A stretch of DNA of 64,000 nucleotides from Siphonodentalium dalli (GCA_032622095.1 CP136066.1:58000609-58064608); one strand, 5' to 3'. Shown: positions 32,210 through 44,236, counted from the stretch's first letter. The notes: a model not told the origin generated them from the letters alone. Numbers and translations are program-made.

Positions 32210-33800
32210 TTGTTTTTGTTTTTTTTTAAGAGTGAAATTTTTTTTCGAAAAAGGGCCATAACTCAGTTAAAAATAGTCGGATCAAATCCGTATTCGAACT
32301 CATCTGTCTTTTGGGCTTAAAATTCATATACAAAATTTGGTTCCGATCAGATTGAAAATGTTTGAGTTATCGCACCATGAGTAAAGTGTCTATGGTAGAG
32401 CTGAAACGGTTAGACGGTTAACCGGTTAGCATCCGGTTAGCGACGTAACCGGTTAGAAAAATATGAACCGGACGTAACCGCATCCCGTTGTCAGTTGAAT
32501 GTGAACGTGAATAATCCTCAAAATATTAGGTTAAATGATGCAAAACTAATACTAAATCCCGTGTCACCGATAGTAGAGTGCAATGCAAGCATTAATTGGT
32601 ACACGCGGTAGTATCAGATACTTAGTAGCAATTCTCGAACTGTCTGGAAGTGTCGGCGACCTTCAATCAATTCCGACCCTTTGAAGTTTTCTTCCGACAA
32701 AAGCATGTGTGCAGTCACTATGTATCAAGTCTGAATGCACACAAGGAAGTGACAACGTAAAAGTGGCGTTGTGTGGCAATGCGTGCTTTCGTAACTTAAT
32801 AGTTAATACTGCACGAAGCAACATGGATTCAAATTGGAATCACACCACGACATACTATATATAAAACTGTTTTACAGTGGGGTTTATAAAAACTATGTAA
32901 GTCGACAAAGTTTGAAGATTGAGATCAGCAGCACAATGTCTTCACTCTTCCCGTTCTTCCTCCCTGTTGTGATTTAATATGATCAATTCAATTGAGTGAC
33001 CCAACAGACATCGTAGTTGAAGCAACCCAAAACTTCTTCAATAATCTTCCCTTTTATCAAGGAAATTGATGCTCCATGCTACTCTGTAACTGGTTGTGTC
33101 TGTGGGACTAATTAACACTCAATTTGGCAGTAATTGCTATATGTTAAGTGATTGCATACTAAAACCGAAACCGAAACGTAAATTATATAACCTCCCAACA
33201 CCAGTGTCCGCTATCATGATACCGACGAATAGCTCGAATACTGAATAGGACTGCGAGTCTGACCTAACTGACCTTCCTTTTTGTTCTCTACATGTAGTTA
33301 TTACTTTCTTGTCTTTATATATAATGCATTGGAGGATATACCAATGATGATAATGATATATTACAGATATTTAATATATAGTTTTGTTACTCGTTTTACC
33401 AATACCCATACTATTTTACTCGTTTTACAAATACCCAAACATATGCTGATCACGGTAAATAAGCGATCTCCCCTGCCATTCACAAATTTCACTTGCTCAT
33501 TCCCCATCACGAGAGCCAGCAAAAGAACAGTTAATGCGTGTTTTTGAATATCGTTAAATGCCGTGAATAATAAGGTCTTTATTTCAGCTACTACTTCTCA
33601 CCTAGGTTTGTCCCTGGAGCATGGCATAATGTCGACATAATTAGTGTGAGAGAAGTCCGCTAGAAATTTAGCGGTTAACCGGTTCAAATCCGGTTAACCC
33701 CGATGGTTAACCGGTTAGAAGAATGGGTCAACCGTTTCAGCTCTAGTCTATGGACAGACGGACGAACGGACGACGAGTGGTCAATCCGGACATCGACACT
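32210..33800 (+). repeat. GGCCATAACTC dispersed repeat, split by a hAT-like insertion
   Basis: 32225-32395 and 33746-33800 join into one copy of the repeat seen intact at 16320-16690 (GGGCCATAACTCAGTTAAAA, TGAGTTATCGCACCATGAGT, ACAGACGGACGAACGGACGA). Confidence 0.7.
32396..33745. mobile_element. 1350-bp hAT-type element with 8-bp target duplication
   Basis: The left end TAGAGCTGAAACGGTTAGAC and the right end, reverse-complemented, TAGAGCTGAAACGGTTGACC are TIRs of hAT type. GTCTATGG occurs on both sides (32388-32395 and 33746-33753). GGTTAACCGGTT motifs are repeated near both ends (four or more), as expected for transposase-binding subterminal repeats. The interior has no recognisable transposase, so it is nonautonomous. 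Confidence 0.85.
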
Positions 33801-33862
33801 AAACATAAAAATGCACAGTTCAGGTCTCAGCTTTGAACATTCTTGTCTTTGCTAATTTTGTG

Positions 33863-34116
33863 CAAGCCTTGAAATAGGGTGTCTGTCATTTGCAGAATGA
33901 GGTCCCCAGAGGGTGAATTTAGTGATGCTACCCCGCATAGCGGGCTAGCATCACCAAATTCACCCTCTGGGGACCTCATTCTGCTTACACCTCAGCAGAA
34001 TGAGGTTCCCAGAGGGTGAATTTGGTGATGCTAGCCCACAATGTGGGGTAGCATCACTAAATTCACCCTCTGGGAACCTCATTCTGCAAATGACAGACAC
34101 ACTATTTCAAGGCTTG
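33863..34116. mobile_element. 254-bp double-hairpin hAT-like MITE
   Basis: CAAGCCTTGAAATAGGGTGT to ATTTCAAGGCTTG, same two hairpins and length as 24761-25014 and 27215-27468. Flanks share only TTTGTG, so its target duplication is not an exact 8 bp here. Confidence 0.8.
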
Positions 34117-34272
34117 TTTGTGACAAACATTATATTTACTCAAGTTTTGTTTTTTGTTTTTTAAATTTATTCATCTTTTTTGTTACAAATTTTTCAAACA
34201 TTTACATAAAGTGTATCTAAATATATTTTAATAACAAATGGAGTTGAGTCACAGCAGCCCAAAGAGACTTTG

Positions 34273-34390
34273 AAAACCATATACATATAGCATAGAAACC
34301 ATATACATATAGCATAGAAACCACATACATATAGCATAGAAACCATATACATATAGCATAGAAACCATATACATATAGCATATACATATA
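34273..34390 (+). repeat. 22-bp minisatellite fused to a truncated MITE
   Basis: ATAGCATAGAAACCATATAC units repeat every 22 bp five times, then run directly into the second palindrome of a TTACCCAACA MITE. The join uses the shared word TAGCAT or GCATTC. Confidence 0.8.
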
Positions 34391-34483
34391 GCATTCTCTT
34401 ATATATGTGAGGCGACCTATGGTCGACTCGCATATATAAGACAATGCATTGGCACAGGGCCGTTCTGTTGGGTAAAGGGTTAA
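34391..34483 (+). mobile_element. TTAA MITE, TTACCCAACA family, copy F, right part only
   Basis: Begins inside the second palindrome (GCATTCTCTTATATATGTGA) and runs to TGTTGGGTAAAGGGTTAA. The left 300 bp are missing. Confidence 0.8.
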
Positions 34484-34854
34484 CAGACACAGCAAATAAC
34501 ATCACTAGGTGTTAAAAGAGTTAATTCTTACTACAATCGAACATAAAACCTTACGTTTTATTTTAGAATTTATTTTATAATACAGTTCCGTGTTGGTGCC
34601 ATCCATTCCAATACATCAGTCATTATATTTTTGGTATAATGCATAAATATATAACCGATACTTGACACCAACTATTAGTTCACATGGGGAATGTTCAGAT
34701 AATTGGTTCAGCTAACTGCCTATAGACTACCTATAGAGTGTAGTTTCGACACTACGGACTACACTACCACAATGAATGTTGTATTGCCACATTGTATAAC
34801 TTTTATACCTCAATTATTTTCATTTTAGATTTTTACCTATTATTGCATGCAAAT

Positions 34855-35266
34855 GCAAGCCTTGAAATAGTGTGTCTGTCAATTGCAGTATGAGGTCCCC
34901 AGAGGGTGAATTTAGTGACTCTATCTCGCACGGTGGGCTAGCATCACCAAATTCACCCTCTGGGAACCTCATTCTGCTCTGGGATACCTAGGATCAGATT
35001 GAAGTTCCCCAGTTGAAGTTAGTCACCTCTATTATGCATTATATTTTCTGCAAATTAGGAGATATAGACACTGAACAGAAGGGAAAAAGTAACTAAAAGC
35101 AATGTTAATTTGAGAATAGAGATTCTTCACAGAAGATGAGGTCTAAGCAGAATGAGGTCCCCAGAGGGTGAATTTAGTGATGCTAGCTTGCTGTGCGGGG
35201 TAGCTTCACTAAATTCACCCTCTGGGGACCTCATTCTGCAAATGACAGACACACTATTTAAGTTTT
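34855..35266. mobile_element. Long-form hAT-like copy
   Basis: CAAGCCTTGAAATAGTGTGT, first hairpin, inverse long interior (AAGTTCCCCAGTTGAAGTTA to GCAATGTTAATTTGAGAATA), second hairpin, then GACAGACACACTATTTAAG. It shows that the 254-bp short form arose by loss of the interior between two hairpins, or the reverse. Confidence 0.65.
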
Positions 35267-35444
35267 CGTCTAAATGTTAATTACTTTATATTACATGTTT
35301 GTTATATCACTTTGTAACCTTTACCCACTGAGGGCCTCTAATGGTAAAAATATATATTCTGTTCTATTTTATTTTATGCAGTTGGTAGACCATTCCTAAT
35401 TATATTTGAATGGGCAATCGATAAACGGGTGCAGTTTGGAGTGT

Positions 35445-35506
35445 CACTAAATTCACCCTCTGGGGACCTCATTCTGCAAATGACAGACACATTATTTCAT
35501 GGCTTG
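35445..35506 (+). mobile_element. Right-end fragment of the hAT-like family
   Basis: CACTAAATTCACCCTCTGGG to GACAGACACATTATTTCATG and GCTTG. Only the last hairpin arm and the right TIR remain. Confidence 0.7.
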
Positions 35507-35812
35507 AATGCATGTATTTTACTGATGTATTCAGTTTGTAGACCATTCTTAATTAGGTTATCTGTCCATTGAGTATTTATCAAGATCTTTTTGAATAACT
35601 GCAGAGGTGTGATCCGTGTTTGTTAACTGAAAACAGTTTCAATTTCATTCTATTGAAGGAGAGAACAGGGCCCTGTACTATTAAGCTCTGGGCAGTTGTA
35701 CTTGTAGGAAATTTTCCGCTATCCCAAAGCCAAATGAACTTATGAGGTGCAGTGTTTTTTTACAGTTGTGTAGGACTCGGGACATGTGGTAGCTGAGTAC
35801 TACAGTGGCATA

Positions 35813-36080
35813 CAGTGATGCCCTAAATAAACAACTCCTTAACCACAGCAGAATTATGGGTAATTTTTCAGGATTTAGTCGGAAATATGGCTTGTTGCCA
35901 TTCATCAGAAAGCTCTCACAGAGCTTTCTGATGAATGGCAACAAGCCATATTTCCGACTAAATCCTGAAAAATTATGAGAGCTTTCTGATGAATGGCAAC
36001 AAGCCATATTTCCGACTAAATCCTGAAAAATTACCCATAATTCTGCTGTGGTTAAGGAGTCAATTATTTAGGACATTACT
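35813..36080. mobile_element. CAGTAATGCCC palindromic MITE with an extra internal arm and long direct flanks
   Basis: CAGTGATGCCCTAAATAAAC through a full palindrome; the right arm start (GAGCTTTCTGATGAATGGCA) occurs twice, 49 bp apart. AGCTGAGTACTACAGTGGCA lies before it and AGCTGAGTACAACAATGGCA after it, a 20-bp direct repeat with two or three changes. Confidence 0.7.
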
Positions 36081-36106
36081 TAGCTGAGTACAACAATGGC
36101 ATGCAA

Positions 36107-37060
36107 CAGCAGAGTTCTCCTATTATTAACCTTGGTTACAACTGCAAATATATGAGCGAAGATTCATTCATAACTGTTTTGTCTACACGTATATGAGCAA
36201 TCGATTAAATTCAGTAAATGGGTGGAGTGTAAAGGTCTGTGACGATCCCAAATATAGCAACCTGAATATTAAATTTGTACCAAGGATAGGGACAAGTTTG
36301 GGGGTGAGGGTGTCCACCTTGGAATTTCCATTTTGCACCCCTCCCCCACCCCTTGGGCATTTAGATTTCCCAACTTGTATCTAACAGGCCCAGATGGTAG
36401 TCTACTGAATTTATCAGGAACAGGATCCACTGGGCCAATAATGGTTTGGCCCAGTTACAGAAAAATATGGGACCTGAACATGAAAAATGCAAAATCAGAG
36501 CTTCTGAACCGACCTCAAGCTTTCCAAGTATTGGAAATATCCAACCTGACACCCCCCCCCCCCCCCCCCCAAATAAGGTTGGAAAATTTCCAACTAATTT
36601 CAACTAACCTGTCAGTTCAAAATTATGACCAAAAGTAGGAAAATGTTGGTCTAAATACCAGAAATTCCCCACGAATAAATTGTTGGAAAATCAAACCACA
36701 AGAACCGTTTGTTTTAATTTTCCAGTTGTGTCAGGTAAGAAATTTCCAACTGTTGAAAATGTTGACAAAATTTTTTGCTCAGTTTTATTTCACGCAGTTC
36801 TGGGGGTGGGGTCAGACTCCCCCCACCCCCCCCCCCCCACACATACCAACATTAACTCTTTGGTGGGTGAGTACGACATATGTGATGTTAGATACTTGGG
36901 TCAATATACAAATAAATTGAGTATCATAATAAATAAATCATATAAACAACATTATTAATAAGGTGGCTTTATATGACCGGTGGCTTTTTATGGAATAAAA
37001 AATTGATTCTGGGAACAATCATTAAAACTTTGTTTTATTTGTTTAGATACCAAATAATAA
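36107..37060. other. No supported gene; poly-C tracts
   Basis: Contains C runs at about 36550-36570 and 36822-36838 and short chance ORFs over them. No splice-flanked exon with coding character was found. Confidence 0.5.
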
Positions 37061-37192
37061 TTTAGTCAGAAATATGGCTTGTTGCCATTCATCGGAAAGC
37101 TCTCAGTATATAAGCCATATTTCCAACTAAATCCTGAAAAGTTATCCATAATTCTGCTGTGGTTAAGAAGTTGATTATTTAGGGCATTACTG
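37061..37192. mobile_element. Internally shortened CAGTAATGCCC MITE
   Basis: TTTAGTCAGAAATATGGCTT to GGGCATTACTG. The left terminal 60 bp are missing and the loop is reduced. Confidence 0.65.
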
Positions 37193-37940
37193 TAGCAGTC
37201 AGTAATAACCTCCCACATTTCTTTAATTAAGTTCAGCTTATTTTCTCTCAAATCTTGCCTGGAATCCCTGAAGTGAGTTTTTGTGAGAATTACATTGCAC
37301 ATTTTAATAACTTTATAAGAAGTCTGGTTGTCTTGGGACCTGATGTGGAATATTTTCTACCACCTAAATAATTGCTCAGAAATACCTATGTCAAAATTAA
37401 TTTTTGTGATGACATACATGGTACCTTTACTCGTATTTAAATTCGCGAAGTGCTAATTTTTTCATACCTATATGTGCGAGAATTTAAAACTGAGTGAATA
37501 ATAGTACGAATATATAGTGAATATTTAGCAAACCAACCACAGGAAAATAAATCGTTTACACGTAATAATTAAGTTGTATGTATTACTTAAACTATAAATT
37601 ATTTGATGACTTTTCTGAAGTTGGTGCCTGCATATTATGATATCGCCGATGTATTCTATCCATATAAAAGCCAAGTGTTTAGGTGCCTGTGTGTCTGTCA
37701 TGCTTTTGGCATGTTTATAACTTTTCACTCATGTCCAATTGAGCCAAAATTAGGAACATATGAAGAGACAAACCTTAGAATATGCAAAATTTTATGCTGA
37801 TCGGTTAAAGATGGCTTGAGATATAGCAAATTGCCCAAGGGTCGCCATGGCGAAATATCATTATGATTAAGAATTGATTTAGCATACGTATGCACGGGCG
37901 CCACTGCTGAGAGCACTACCTTTAAGATAACTCTATTGTG
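37193..37940. other. No supported gene
   Basis: AT-rich, short ORFs only, no recognisable repeat family. Confidence 0.45.
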
Positions 37941-37945
37941 ATCTA

Positions 37946-38148
37946 CAGTAGTGCCCTAAATAATCAACTCCTTAACCACAGCAGAATTATGGGTAATTTT
38001 TCAGGATTTAGTCGGAATTACCCATAATTCTGCTGTGGTCATTCTGGTGTTTCCGATGAATGGCAACAAGCCATATTTCCGACTAAATCCTGAAAAATTA
38101 CCCATAATTCTGCTGTGGTTAAGGAGTCGATTATTTAGGGCATTACTG
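37946..38148. mobile_element. Rearranged CAGTAATGCCC MITE
   Basis: Both ends are present (CAGTAGTGCCCTAAATAATC and GGGCATTACTG), but the middle carries an extra copy of AATTACCCATAATTCTGCTG in the left half, so it looks like a recombinant of two copies. Confidence 0.65.
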
Positions 38149-38351
38149 TATGACATGATAGATATAAGATAGAGTTATGGTGCCTGTGCCAGTAAACCGA
38201 CAAAATGAAAACGACCCTTCAATTTGACAGGCAATTATCCTCTAGTTCTTTATATTGTTCTATTTCATGACAATGATGTCCATTACTATATAAATTAACC
38301 ATTGGACTAAAAATATTAGAAATTCCCATCATCACAACCAAATAATTATTA

Positions 38352-38743
38352 AAAGGTACTCAATCCGATTTGATGGTCCCCGTATCATCAGAGTCCACCA
38401 ACAACAACAACATTTATTCAAAAGACGCTTTAAGTTATCAGAATTGATTAATTACAAAAAAATAATGATAACCATTTTCAACCCATGTATAACATTTTCC
38501 AAAACGTGTTATATATCAACATTTTGTCAGCAATTTGGTATCGAGAGTATGTCGGTCGGCTCGACGAATATTTGCTATGCCACCAAATATTCCAGGTGGT
38601 GAAAAATAACAGATTTCGAAAATTGATATCTGGCAAATCTGAGCTTTGATGGGTGGGTTCCTCAACTCGAATCAAATATTTTTTACCCTCGAAGCCAAAG
38701 AAATAGTAATTTAGAGGGCATTAATTTGGATTATATATCTTTT
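38352..38743. mobile_element. 392-bp element with AAAGGTACTCAATCCGAT end
   Basis: Same left end as 10520-10744 and an interior shared with 60481-60901 (GATGGTCCCCGTATCATCAG, TATAACATTTTCCAAAACGT, ATATTCCAGGTGGTGAAAAA). It contains a short (CAA)n run. Confidence 0.65.
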
Positions 38744-39004
38744 AACAGCTATCTTCTGCATGTAGCCATGTCTAAATTATGATGGTCTATCTACCGTCAA
38801 GAATGAATTAGAAACAAAACTGCCAACGGATGCAGACCTTTTAGGAAAATATTTTTTGTCAGCTTTAAATTCACGCGCTAGCCACAGTGCATGAATTAAA
38901 ACTGACCGAAATATAGTACTGCACGAATTTCTATATGAGTAAGATATTCAAATGCTGCAGGTACACCATACATGGAAACCAAGGAAAGCATCGGATTTAC
39001 CCTG

Positions 39005-39418
39005 TTAACCCTTTACCCAACAAAACGGCCAAAAACGCCCAAATAAAGCTTCAACAGCCTAAAATATCTTCGGTCTGTCTCAATTACACCATGCAAATAT
39101 GGATATCATTGGAACCGGTTCATTGACTACATTGTGATGGTGCCAGTTATGCCCTGTGCCAATGCATTCTCTTATATATGCGAGTCGACCATAGGTCGCC
39201 GCGCATATATAAGAGAATGCATTGGCCTAAAAAAACACTTTTTACCATTTTTTTCTTACATTCTTTAACAATTTTATTCTACATTCTTTGACAATTTTAT
39301 CATTTTTAATATGTATTAAGCCAATGCATTATCTTATATATGCGAGGTGACCTATGGTCGACTCGCATATATAAGAGAATGCATTGGCACAGGGCCGTTC
39401 TGTTGGGTAAAGGGTTAA
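39005..39418 (+). mobile_element. TTAA MITE, TTACCCAACA family, copy G, diverged
   Basis: Both ends and both palindromes are present, with several changes (GTCGCCGCGCATATATAAGA; CCAATGCATTATCTTATATA). Its spacer has a duplicated ACATTCTTTAACAATTTTAT or ACATTCTTTGACAATTTTAT. Its right TTAA is directly followed by another CCCTTT end. Confidence 0.8.
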
Positions 39419-40630
39419 CCCTTTCTATACTGAAATCATAAAAGTTTACCAGTACATTGGAATTATAAAAGTATACCAGTACATTGGAATTTGGAACAGT
39501 CTATTGTTGATTTAGTGGGGTTTTCAGGAAATATAAGCAGACTACAAATAATAAAATTGAAAATAAATTCCTATTCATTGGTGGGAAATATTCAGATAAT
39601 AAGTTCAACAAACAACCTATGATCGTTTGCAGAACTGAGAGCTTTCCAATGAATGGCAACAAGCCATATTTCCGACTAAATCCTGAAAAATTACCCATAA
39701 TTCTGCTCTGGTTTAAGAGTCGATTATTTTGGGCATTACTGTACATGTATGTCCTAAAACTGTCATTCAGCTGTCCAGAAGCCCTATCAACCCTTCCATG
39801 ACTGGAGCTTCCTGAAATTTTGCGAAAACCCTGTGCCAATGCATTCTCTTAAATATGCGAGTGTCCCTATAGGGAGCCTCCTCTCATATATAAGGGAATA
39901 CATGCTCTTATATATGCAAGTCTCCCATAGGTGGCCTCGCATATATAAAAGAATACATTGGCCTAACAATATCTACCTTGACCTTGTAAGCCAGTGCATT
40001 CTCTTATATATGTGAGGCTCCCTATGTGAGACTCAGGTGTATAGTAGAATGCACTGGCACAGGATCTTTATTGCTGCACCAGCGCAGCTCCTGTCAGGAA
40101 ATGGATAAAGATCCTGTGCCAGTGCATTCTCTTATATATGTGAATCTCCCATCTGGAGCCTCGCATATATAAAAGAAAGCACTGGCTTTACAAGGTCAAG
40201 ATAAATTTTGTTGGGCCAATGTATTCTCTTATATATGCGAGGCCACCTATGGGAGACTTGCATATATAAGAGCATGCACTTGCTTACAAGGTCAAGATAA
40301 ATATTGTTGGCCCAATATATTCTCTTATTTATGTGAGGCTCTCCATGGGAGACTCACATATATAAGAGAATACACTCGCTCACAAGGTCAAGATAAATAT
40401 TGTTAGGCCAATGTATTCTTTTGATGCGAGGCTCCCTATGGGAGACTAGCATATACAAGAGAATGCACTTGCTTACAAGCTGAAGGTAAATATTGTTAGG
40501 GTAAATATTATTTGTCCAATGTATTGTCTTATATATGCGAGACTCCCTGGGAGTCGCATATATAAGAGAATATCCATTGGCACAGGGTTTTCGCAAAAAT
40601 ATCAGGAAGCTCCAGCCATGGAATGGTTAA
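39415..40630. mobile_element. Nested block: TTAACCCTTTCTATAC end, half MITE, multi-hairpin element
   Basis: Order: TTAACCCTTTCTATACTGAA, a TAAGCAGACTACAAATAATA stretch, a half CAGTAATGCCC MITE (39637-39741), then the 844-bp multi-hairpin element (39787-40630). The same order is found at 50873-51594, and the first part alone at 40891-41300. Confidence 0.55.
39787..40630. mobile_element. 844-bp element holding a chain of palindromes
   Basis: Ends CATGACTGGAGCTTCCTGAA and, reverse-complemented, CATGGCTGGAGCTTCCTGAT, followed by GCGAAAACCCTGTGCCAATG. Inside are six or more diverged hairpins of the CATTCTCTTATATATGCGAG type joined by TAACAATATCTACCTTGACC-like and CACAGGATCTTTATTGCTGC-like linkers. 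It looks like a local amplification of hairpin plus linker units. Confidence 0.7.
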
Positions 40631-40890
40631 TTTGCTGTTCAGCTGTTTTTTCTTCAACCTTCCATTTAGGAAATTGAAATTTGAGTACATACTGTGAAAT
40701 TCTCTGATTGATCTGATTGGTGCAATTACATTCACAAATTTTCACAGCAATGTCAGTTGTTAAGATTAATTTAGTAATAAAATTTAATACTTCCTACATA
40801 ATAAAATCCAATTTCTATGCACTAATTTCCCTGAGGATAGCGGTTGCAGATTACTGACTGGGGGGGCACATGTTTGAGGCTCTAGCTATG

Positions 40891-41369
40891 TTAACCATTT
40901 CTATACGAAATGGATTCTCCCAAATAGTTATGAAAGGTATCATTGGAATGGTCTATTATTCACCTGGAGGGGATGTTCAGGAAAAATAAGCAGACGACAG
41001 ATAATAAAAATGCAGAAGGAGCAGGAAGGAGTACTATTTATTGGATGGAAATGTTTATATAATAAGTTCAATAAACGACCTATGGTTGTTCAATGTTATA
41101 TACAGTAATGCCCTAAATAATCGACTCCTTAACCACAGCAGAATTATGGGTAATGTTTCAGGATTTAGTCGGAAATATGGTTTGTTGCCATCTCCGATGA
41201 ATGGCAACAAGCCATATTTCCGACTGAATCCTGAAAAATTACCCATAATTCTGCTGTGGTTAAGGAGTCGATTATTTAGGGCATTACTGTAATTCCCCCA
41301 TCAGAGTAGGTGGGAACATAAAAAAGTTCTGATGTGGTTAAGGAGTCGAATATTTAGGGCATTACTGTA
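40891..41369. mobile_element. Third copy of the CTATAC block with palindromic MITE
   Basis: TTAACCATTTCTATACGAAA, GTCTATTATTCACCTGGAGG, TAAGCAGACGACAGATAATA, then CAGTAATGCCC MITE 41103-41289 with TA at both sides, then a fragment of another (41328-41369). Confidence 0.6.
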
Positions 41370-43130
41370 TATGAGAGAGAAGTCACTTCTCCCTGGGACA
41401 AAAATAATGAGAAATGGCCCATCACCCAAGTCGCCCTCTAATAACATAACATAACATTCTACTGGTTGATAACACGTTCTGTAAAGAAATATAACCTAAC
41501 GTCTTTGTTACATCTATTGGTCTGGATCGTATATGTGTGGCCTCTCATCCTGGAATCAGTATCTTAGTGTAGTGACTTAGCGACAAAATTTTGTCATATT
41601 GGAACGGACTGGCCAAAAGTGCCATTTTTTTATATTATGTCAAGTTAGGTGTGCTCTTTCAGAAAGTGAACTAGAAACAGGTTTCTGATCAATATTAACC
41701 CTTGTTTCCAGTATAAATCGATTATGGCGGCCAAATTCAATCATTATTTCACCATGACGTTCCAACTGGTATACAATTTAAGGCACATGCATAATAAAGG
41801 CGTCTTTCCATCCGGCATTGTCATATTTTGAAGATATTAGCAATCCAGGCTGACTAAATTTGAAAATTATCACTTTTTGGACCAAAAGCATGAAATTTTG
41901 TCATAAAATCATTCTCGTTTCAATTATTTCGGAATAATAAACAGACAATTTCTCAAAACTGTTTCAGTGCAGATCAAAGGTTAAGATCTTAAAAATTTCA
42001 GAAATGTATACTGCAAACAAAATATACAACATCTAGGACAAATTCGTAACCATATTTTAGACATTTTGGATTATGTTACCCCTCACCCCAAAAATCATGA
42101 AATTTTGTTTTTGTGATAAACATCCGATAGAACATGGATGAGAATATATAAAGGACACTATTCGATCACATTTCTAAATACTGTTATTGCAATTACACAC
42201 ACAATGACCAAAGTTGCAATTTACAATTTTTTCGACTAAAATATGCAATTTGGTAAGAAAATCCTCGTCATTTCAAATATTTTGGTCCAATAAATGGTCA
42301 TGTACACATAGGATATTTGCGATAGTTCAAAATGTTTGGTCTTAAATGTTTGGGACATATATACTAAAAATAATGAATACATTTTCTGTGGTTAATATGT
42401 AACAACGTTTCAGAAAATTTGGTTTAAGTTACCCCTCACCCCAAAAATCACGAAAATATGACTTGGTTGTAAAGATTCAATAAATCTTTGTTTAAATCTT
42501 ATAAAGTGAGTTTGTCGATGACAATTAGTCATATATTGTTATGTAACAATCTCATTGACAGTATACAGTTTAAATTTACAATTGTATGCCTAATAACAGC
42601 TATATTTTATGGTAAAATAACCATCATTTCAAATATTTTCAACCAATATATGGGCAATTTCTCAAACATTTCCCAAGATCGTATACCACATGCGGCCTTG
42701 AAAGTTTCGAAAATGACTGTCGAATACAACACATTTAAAGGTGTATACATGTCATGTCTTGTGAAATAGAATAAAATTCTAAAAGTCTATTATACCATAA
42801 ATATTTTAAGGTGTTGACTTATATAATCTACAATTGTAGCATACAAGAGGGGGTATATATAGACATGTAGTTCAGATCACAACTTTAATTTGTCTATCAA
42901 TAATACACATAACATAAAGATGGTCTATCTTTGTTTATACTCTGTTCTTAAATTCACGTTTGTTTTGTTGTACCTGTATAACTATAATGTGCACAGTCTG
43001 ATCATACCAGCGGATATATAACAACTCATAGATTGTCATGTTATAATCACCGGTGACCATACTGGTGACCATGTTGATACATTGAACAAATATTTTAGGC
43101 ATTCTTAATATCACAATTACAACTGCATAA

Positions 43131-44116
43131 TTATGTGCATGGTAAATCAGCTATTGCACATTTGCACCTGTTACAAGTTTGGGATTTGCAACAACACTTG
43201 ATGAGTTCTGAACACACAGCTGCAGCTTCTGGTAATGTAGTCCACAATGGTTTACATCCATGATCTTCAACTGTCCATTCCCAGTCATGCGGGCCATGTA
43301 TTGGAATTGTTATGTCATGACAAGTGTACCACAATCCTGCCTGGTATATGGCTCATTTCATATGCTGTATTATGGCCCCTTTTGACCGACAAGTTTTGGA
43401 GAATTCTCTTCATATGCCTCGTTATCAGCAACTTTTGACAACCTTTATTATAATTAATGGTAATGAAACGTTTGAGTTCTTTGAAAATATATGAGGACGA
43501 ATCTAGTTGAATAAAAGGTTGATTCGCCTATAGAAGAAATGTACATGTATCTGTGATAACGGGATAATATTTCCATGCTATCCAGAAACTTTTTCTGCCC
43601 TTTATATGGAAGAACAAAGTGGTATCAAAATGGTACAATGTTTTAGTTTTGCCTGTTCCTAGAGAAACACATGTATCACCACCACTGTTAGCATCCGTAA
43701 ACTTTGAAAACAGACCGATGACCATTACCAGGACGGATGGTCGTCAGCCCACAAGAAAGCGCATGGATATTGTGCGGCACAATTCTAATATCAGCTTCCT
43801 CCTGACAACATTTTCTCAAGATTTACTAGGAAGAATTTGCTATTTTGAGAGTTGACGAACAATCTGTCATGTTTAACACTTTATCATCATGTTCTGACGC
43901 ATTACTTGTCAGGAATACAAAAAGTTCAAGCTTATTGTCAGAATGACGGAGGAAGTCGTTCCATTTTTTTGGAATCTTAGTTTGGCCACCAACTTCTCGT
44001 CCAAGACCTATACCACGATTCTCATTAGTGCTGCCTTTTGTGCTGCTTTCAAAATACCTATCCCACACAACACACATGACATTAACACTTCTTAGTTTGT
44101 ATAGTAGAAACTTCAT
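43131..44116 (-). pseudogene. Broken copy of a transposon-associated CXC-type protein, middle to C-terminus
   Basis: Read on the minus strand in pieces with frameshifts and stops: 44116-43826 gives CVVWDRYFESSTKGSTNENR and ends near an EEADIRIV stretch; 43725-43528 gives VSLGTGKTKTLYHFDTTLFF then GRKSFWIAWKYYPVITDT; 43334-43131 gives HDWEWTVEDHGCKPLWTTLP and a cysteine-rich end ELIKCCCKSQTCNRCKCAIA. The end resembles a Tesmin/TSO1-like CXC motif. From general knowledge, proteins with this order (EADTR-like motif, KGKKT-like patch, PLWTTLPEA, CXC) are abundant in invertebrate genomes and travel with repeats; their function is not established. The copy is dead. Confidence 0.65.
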
Positions 44117-44236
44117 TGGTGATTATGTAATCATTAAAAGTACATGTAGGTCCTATCGCAGGCACATTTATATGCACAAGAACGCCTCCATCAAATATCT
44201 TGCACGTACTTCCAATATTTTATTTCTTGTAATAGT

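Noticed and set aside
34194-34505. ORFs with CYMYMV/YVYGFYAICIWF repeats
   Set aside because: They arise from the 22-bp minisatellite fused to a truncated MITE.
36333-36958. Plus- and minus-strand ORFs of 80-108 codons
   Set aside because: They run through poly-C and CCCACC-rich low-complexity stretches and have no family resemblance or splice context.
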